Source: Bacillota bacterium
Lineage (GTDB): Bacteria > Bacillota > Clostridia > Tissierellales > Sedimentibacteraceae
Direction of reading: 5' to 3'
DNA: 6,128 nucleotides
Assembly (NCBI GenBank): GCA_023416855.1
Contig: JAEZGU010000102.1
Coordinates: 1-6,128 of the forward strand
Shown here: piece after piece, positions 4,988-6,128 of the stretch
Layout: every line of letters starts with the position of its first letter
Numbering within the stretch: position 1 is the first letter of the stretch
Program-made: the position numbers and the translations under genes
Notes under the pieces: generated by a model
Told to the model about the DNA's origin: nothing
Databases searched by the model: none
What the model saw: only the letters and a program-made list of their open reading frames with translations

Positions 4988-5857
4988 TTAAAATAAGCTA
5001 ATCTGTTCATTAATTTGTTTATCTTCATATTCGCTTAAGTATGAGAAAACTTTATCTGCTCCGTATAAAATATTGTGCTTCTTACATTCTGCGTAAAGCA
5101 TACTCATAAGCTTGTTATGGTTTTTGCTGTGACATTCGTAGGAATTACCAAACTCTTGGATATACTTTTGTTTCATTCCCGGAAAATGCTCATCTAACTT
5201 TTTGTAAAAATACTCTCTGTTACCATCTCTTAATGTTACTCCTATACCAAAGCACATAATTCCATGCACCTCAGCCTCTATACAATAATCTAAAAGAGCT
5301 CTAAAATTTTCTTCAGTATCATTGATAAAAGGTAAAAAAGGTGAAAGCCATACTACAGTTGGTATACCATTATTCCTTAATACTTTCAATGCCTCTACCC
5401 TTTCCTTAGTAGTAGAAACATTGGGCTCTATTATGCGACACATATATTCGTCAGCTGTTGTTAAAGTCATCTGTACAACACATTTAGATTTATTGTTTAT
5501 ACTTTTTAACAAATCCAAATCTCTCAATATTCTATTTGATTTTGTCAGTAATGAAAGTCCAAATCCATATTTATCTATAATTTGTAAACACTTGCGTGTA
5601 TATTGTATTTCCTTTTCTATATGAATATATGGATCACACATAGAACCTGTGCCAATCATACACTTTTTTCGTTTGCGAATTAACGCTTGCTCTAACATTT
5701 CAGGAGCATTTAGCTTTATTTCTATATCTTCAAAATCATGATCCATCTGATAGCACAGGCTTCTACTGTCACAATATATACAACCGTGTGAGCAACCTCT
5801 GTAAATATTCATGCCATTTTTGGCTGAAAGTATTGACTTATACTCCTTATAATGCAT
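4988..5857 (-). CDS. SPL-family radical SAM protein, 289 aa
   Basis: Radical S-adenosylmethionine enzyme of the group related to spore photoproduct lyase (COG1533-like). Members bind a 4Fe-4S cluster that cleaves SAM; the true substrate of this subgroup is unknown, with nucleic acid favoured because of the relation to the DNA repair lyase. The cluster motif is C22-S-H-G-C26-I-Y-C29, preceded by the typical G-M-N-I-Y-R-G. The second conserved block is GTGSMCDPYIHIEKE (69-83). LLTKSNRILRDLDLL (103-117) and VQMTLTTADEY (128-138) follow, then EPNVSTTKERVEAL and the barrel strand VVWLSPFLPFIND. The C-terminal part (about 210-270) is the helical extension usual for this subgroup. The last residues are E-Q285-I-S-L-F289, which resemble a sliding-clamp-binding peptide. 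The ATG has AGGTG 5 nt and AAGGTAGG slightly further upstream. Length is normal and the core looks intact. It lacks the C-terminal substrate cysteine context I would expect of true spore photoproduct lyase, so I do not call it splB. Confidence 0.88.
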   Translation of the reverse strand: MHYKEYKSILSAKNGMNIYRGCSHGCIYCDSRSLCYQMDHDFEDIEIKLNAPEMLEQALIRKRKKCMIGTGSMCDPYIHIEKEIQYTRKCLQIIDKYGFGLSLLTKSNRILRDLDLLKSINNKSKCVVQMTLTTADEYMCRIIEPNVSTTKERVEALKVLRNNGIPTVVWLSPFLPFINDTEENFRALLDYCIEAEVHGIMCFGIGVTLRDGNREYFYKKLDEHFPGMKQKYIQEFGNSYECHSKNHNKLMSMLYAECKKHNILYGADKVFSYLSEYEDKQINEQISLF

Positions 5858-5900
5858 TCCTACACCTACCTTATACTATTTTTAAACAGCCCTTTTATTT

Positions 5901-5920
5901 ATTATACAATTTTATTGTAT
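5901..5920 (-). promoter_or_regulatory. Candidate -10 and overlapping palindrome upstream of the radical SAM gene
   Basis: On the minus strand TATAAT lies at 5906-5901, about 43 nt before the ATG at 5857; no clear -35 is seen. A perfect 7-bp inverted repeat, ATACAAT (5904-5910) and ATTGTAT (5914-5920) with a TTT centre, overlaps it, as a repressor operator would. The regulator is unknown. Confidence 0.4.
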
Positions 5921-5951
5921 TTACCATATTTATGTAGTACCTCTTTTTAAT

Positions 5952-6128
5952 CTATTGAAACTCACTTTCATATTTTTTAAAGAAATCATAAATAAGGCGT
6001 ACATTCTCTAAATCTGTCCAACGTTTAACATTAACAGGCTTTTCGTCAAGGTCATAAATTTTGGCTCCTTTCATTGATAAAAGAAACGGAGAATGTGTAG
6101 ATATTATAAATTGACACCCCATAAATCG
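5952..6128 (-). CDS. C-terminal fragment of an AAA-type ATPase (cut by window edge)
   Basis: The last 58 residues of a gene that continues beyond the right edge, ending at TAG (5954-5952). It begins R-F-M-G-C-Q-F-I-I-S-T-H-S-P-F-L-L, the strand after Walker B plus the H-loop/switch histidine (S-T-H-S-P) of ABC-type and SMC-related ATPases. It continues MKGAKIYDLDEKPVNV and ends ENVRLIYDFFKKYESEF. The GAKIYDLDE segment right after the histidine and the short closing helix resemble the predicted ATPases of COG3910. The Walker A and B motifs lie outside the window, so activity cannot be judged. It ends 94 nt before the radical SAM start with no clear terminator between, so read-through is possible. 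Confidence 0.82.
   Translation of the reverse strand, partial: RFMGCQFIISTHSPFLLSMKGAKIYDLDEKPVNVKRWTDLENVRLIYDFFKKYESEFQ

Noticed and set aside
5322..5624. Open frame on the + strand inside the radical SAM gene (100 codons)
   Set aside because: Antisense to conserved radical SAM motifs, with no family resemblance.
4988..5857. Calling the radical SAM gene spore photoproduct lyase (splB)
   Set aside because: It shares the C-x3-C-x2-C cluster motif, but is shorter than SplB and I do not see the C-terminal region expected of the true lyase.
1..6128. Integron-like or transposon cassette array carrying the small enzymes
   Set aside because: No attC-like repeats between genes, no integrase or transposase and no flanking terminal repeats; gene orientations and overlaps fit ordinary operons.
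1..6128. CRISPR array, tRNA or rRNA
   Set aside because: No regularly spaced direct repeats and no tRNA- or rRNA-like segment were seen on either strand.

Overview
The window is strongly AT-rich. It has strong purine-rich ribosome binding sites (GGAGG/AAGGAGG type), short intergenic gaps and intrinsic terminators placed between convergent genes. Together with the protein families present, this points to a low-GC Gram-positive anaerobe, most likely in Clostridia. That assignment is inferred from composition and gene style only; there is no rRNA or other taxonomic marker here.

Layout. The left edge has at most a short tail of an unidentified gene, then a small DUF3221-type lipoprotein on the + strand (135-500). 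A 13-bp bidirectional terminator (500-533) separates it from a four-gene minus-strand operon, read right to left: a FlaR-like P-loop NTPase/kinase (2383-2907), an alpha/beta hydrolase (1713-2399, overlapping the kinase by 17 nt), a NimA-like flavin-binding protein (1111-1674) and a RimJ/RimL-type GNAT acetyltransferase (549-1094). A short divergent promoter region (about 2908-3013) separates this operon from a + strand gene for a tandem left-handed beta-helix protein with two gamma-carbonic-anhydrase-like domains (3014-3991). That gene ends in a second hairpin terminator (3981-4013), facing an AraC regulator with a GyrI-like effector domain on the minus strand (4035-4907). Upstream of the regulator, on the same strand, lie an SPL-type radical SAM protein (4988-5857) and the C-terminal 58 residues of an AAA-type ATPase cut by the right edge (5952-6128).

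How the genes work together. This looks like an accessory chromosomal stretch of small single-purpose enzymes and sensors (nucleotide binding, hydrolysis, flavin reduction, acetylation, multidrug-type ligand sensing, nucleic-acid-related radical chemistry) rather than one pathway. The four-gene operon is supported by its overlap and short gaps, but its shared purpose is unknown.

The points most worth a second look are within proteins. The two domains of the beta-helix protein have lost complementary metal-binding histidines. Two unrelated genes carry a good in-frame Shine-Dalgarno plus ATG exactly at a domain junction. The radical SAM protein ends in a sliding-clamp-like QISLF pentapeptide. 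No mobile element, CRISPR array, tRNA or rRNA was seen.
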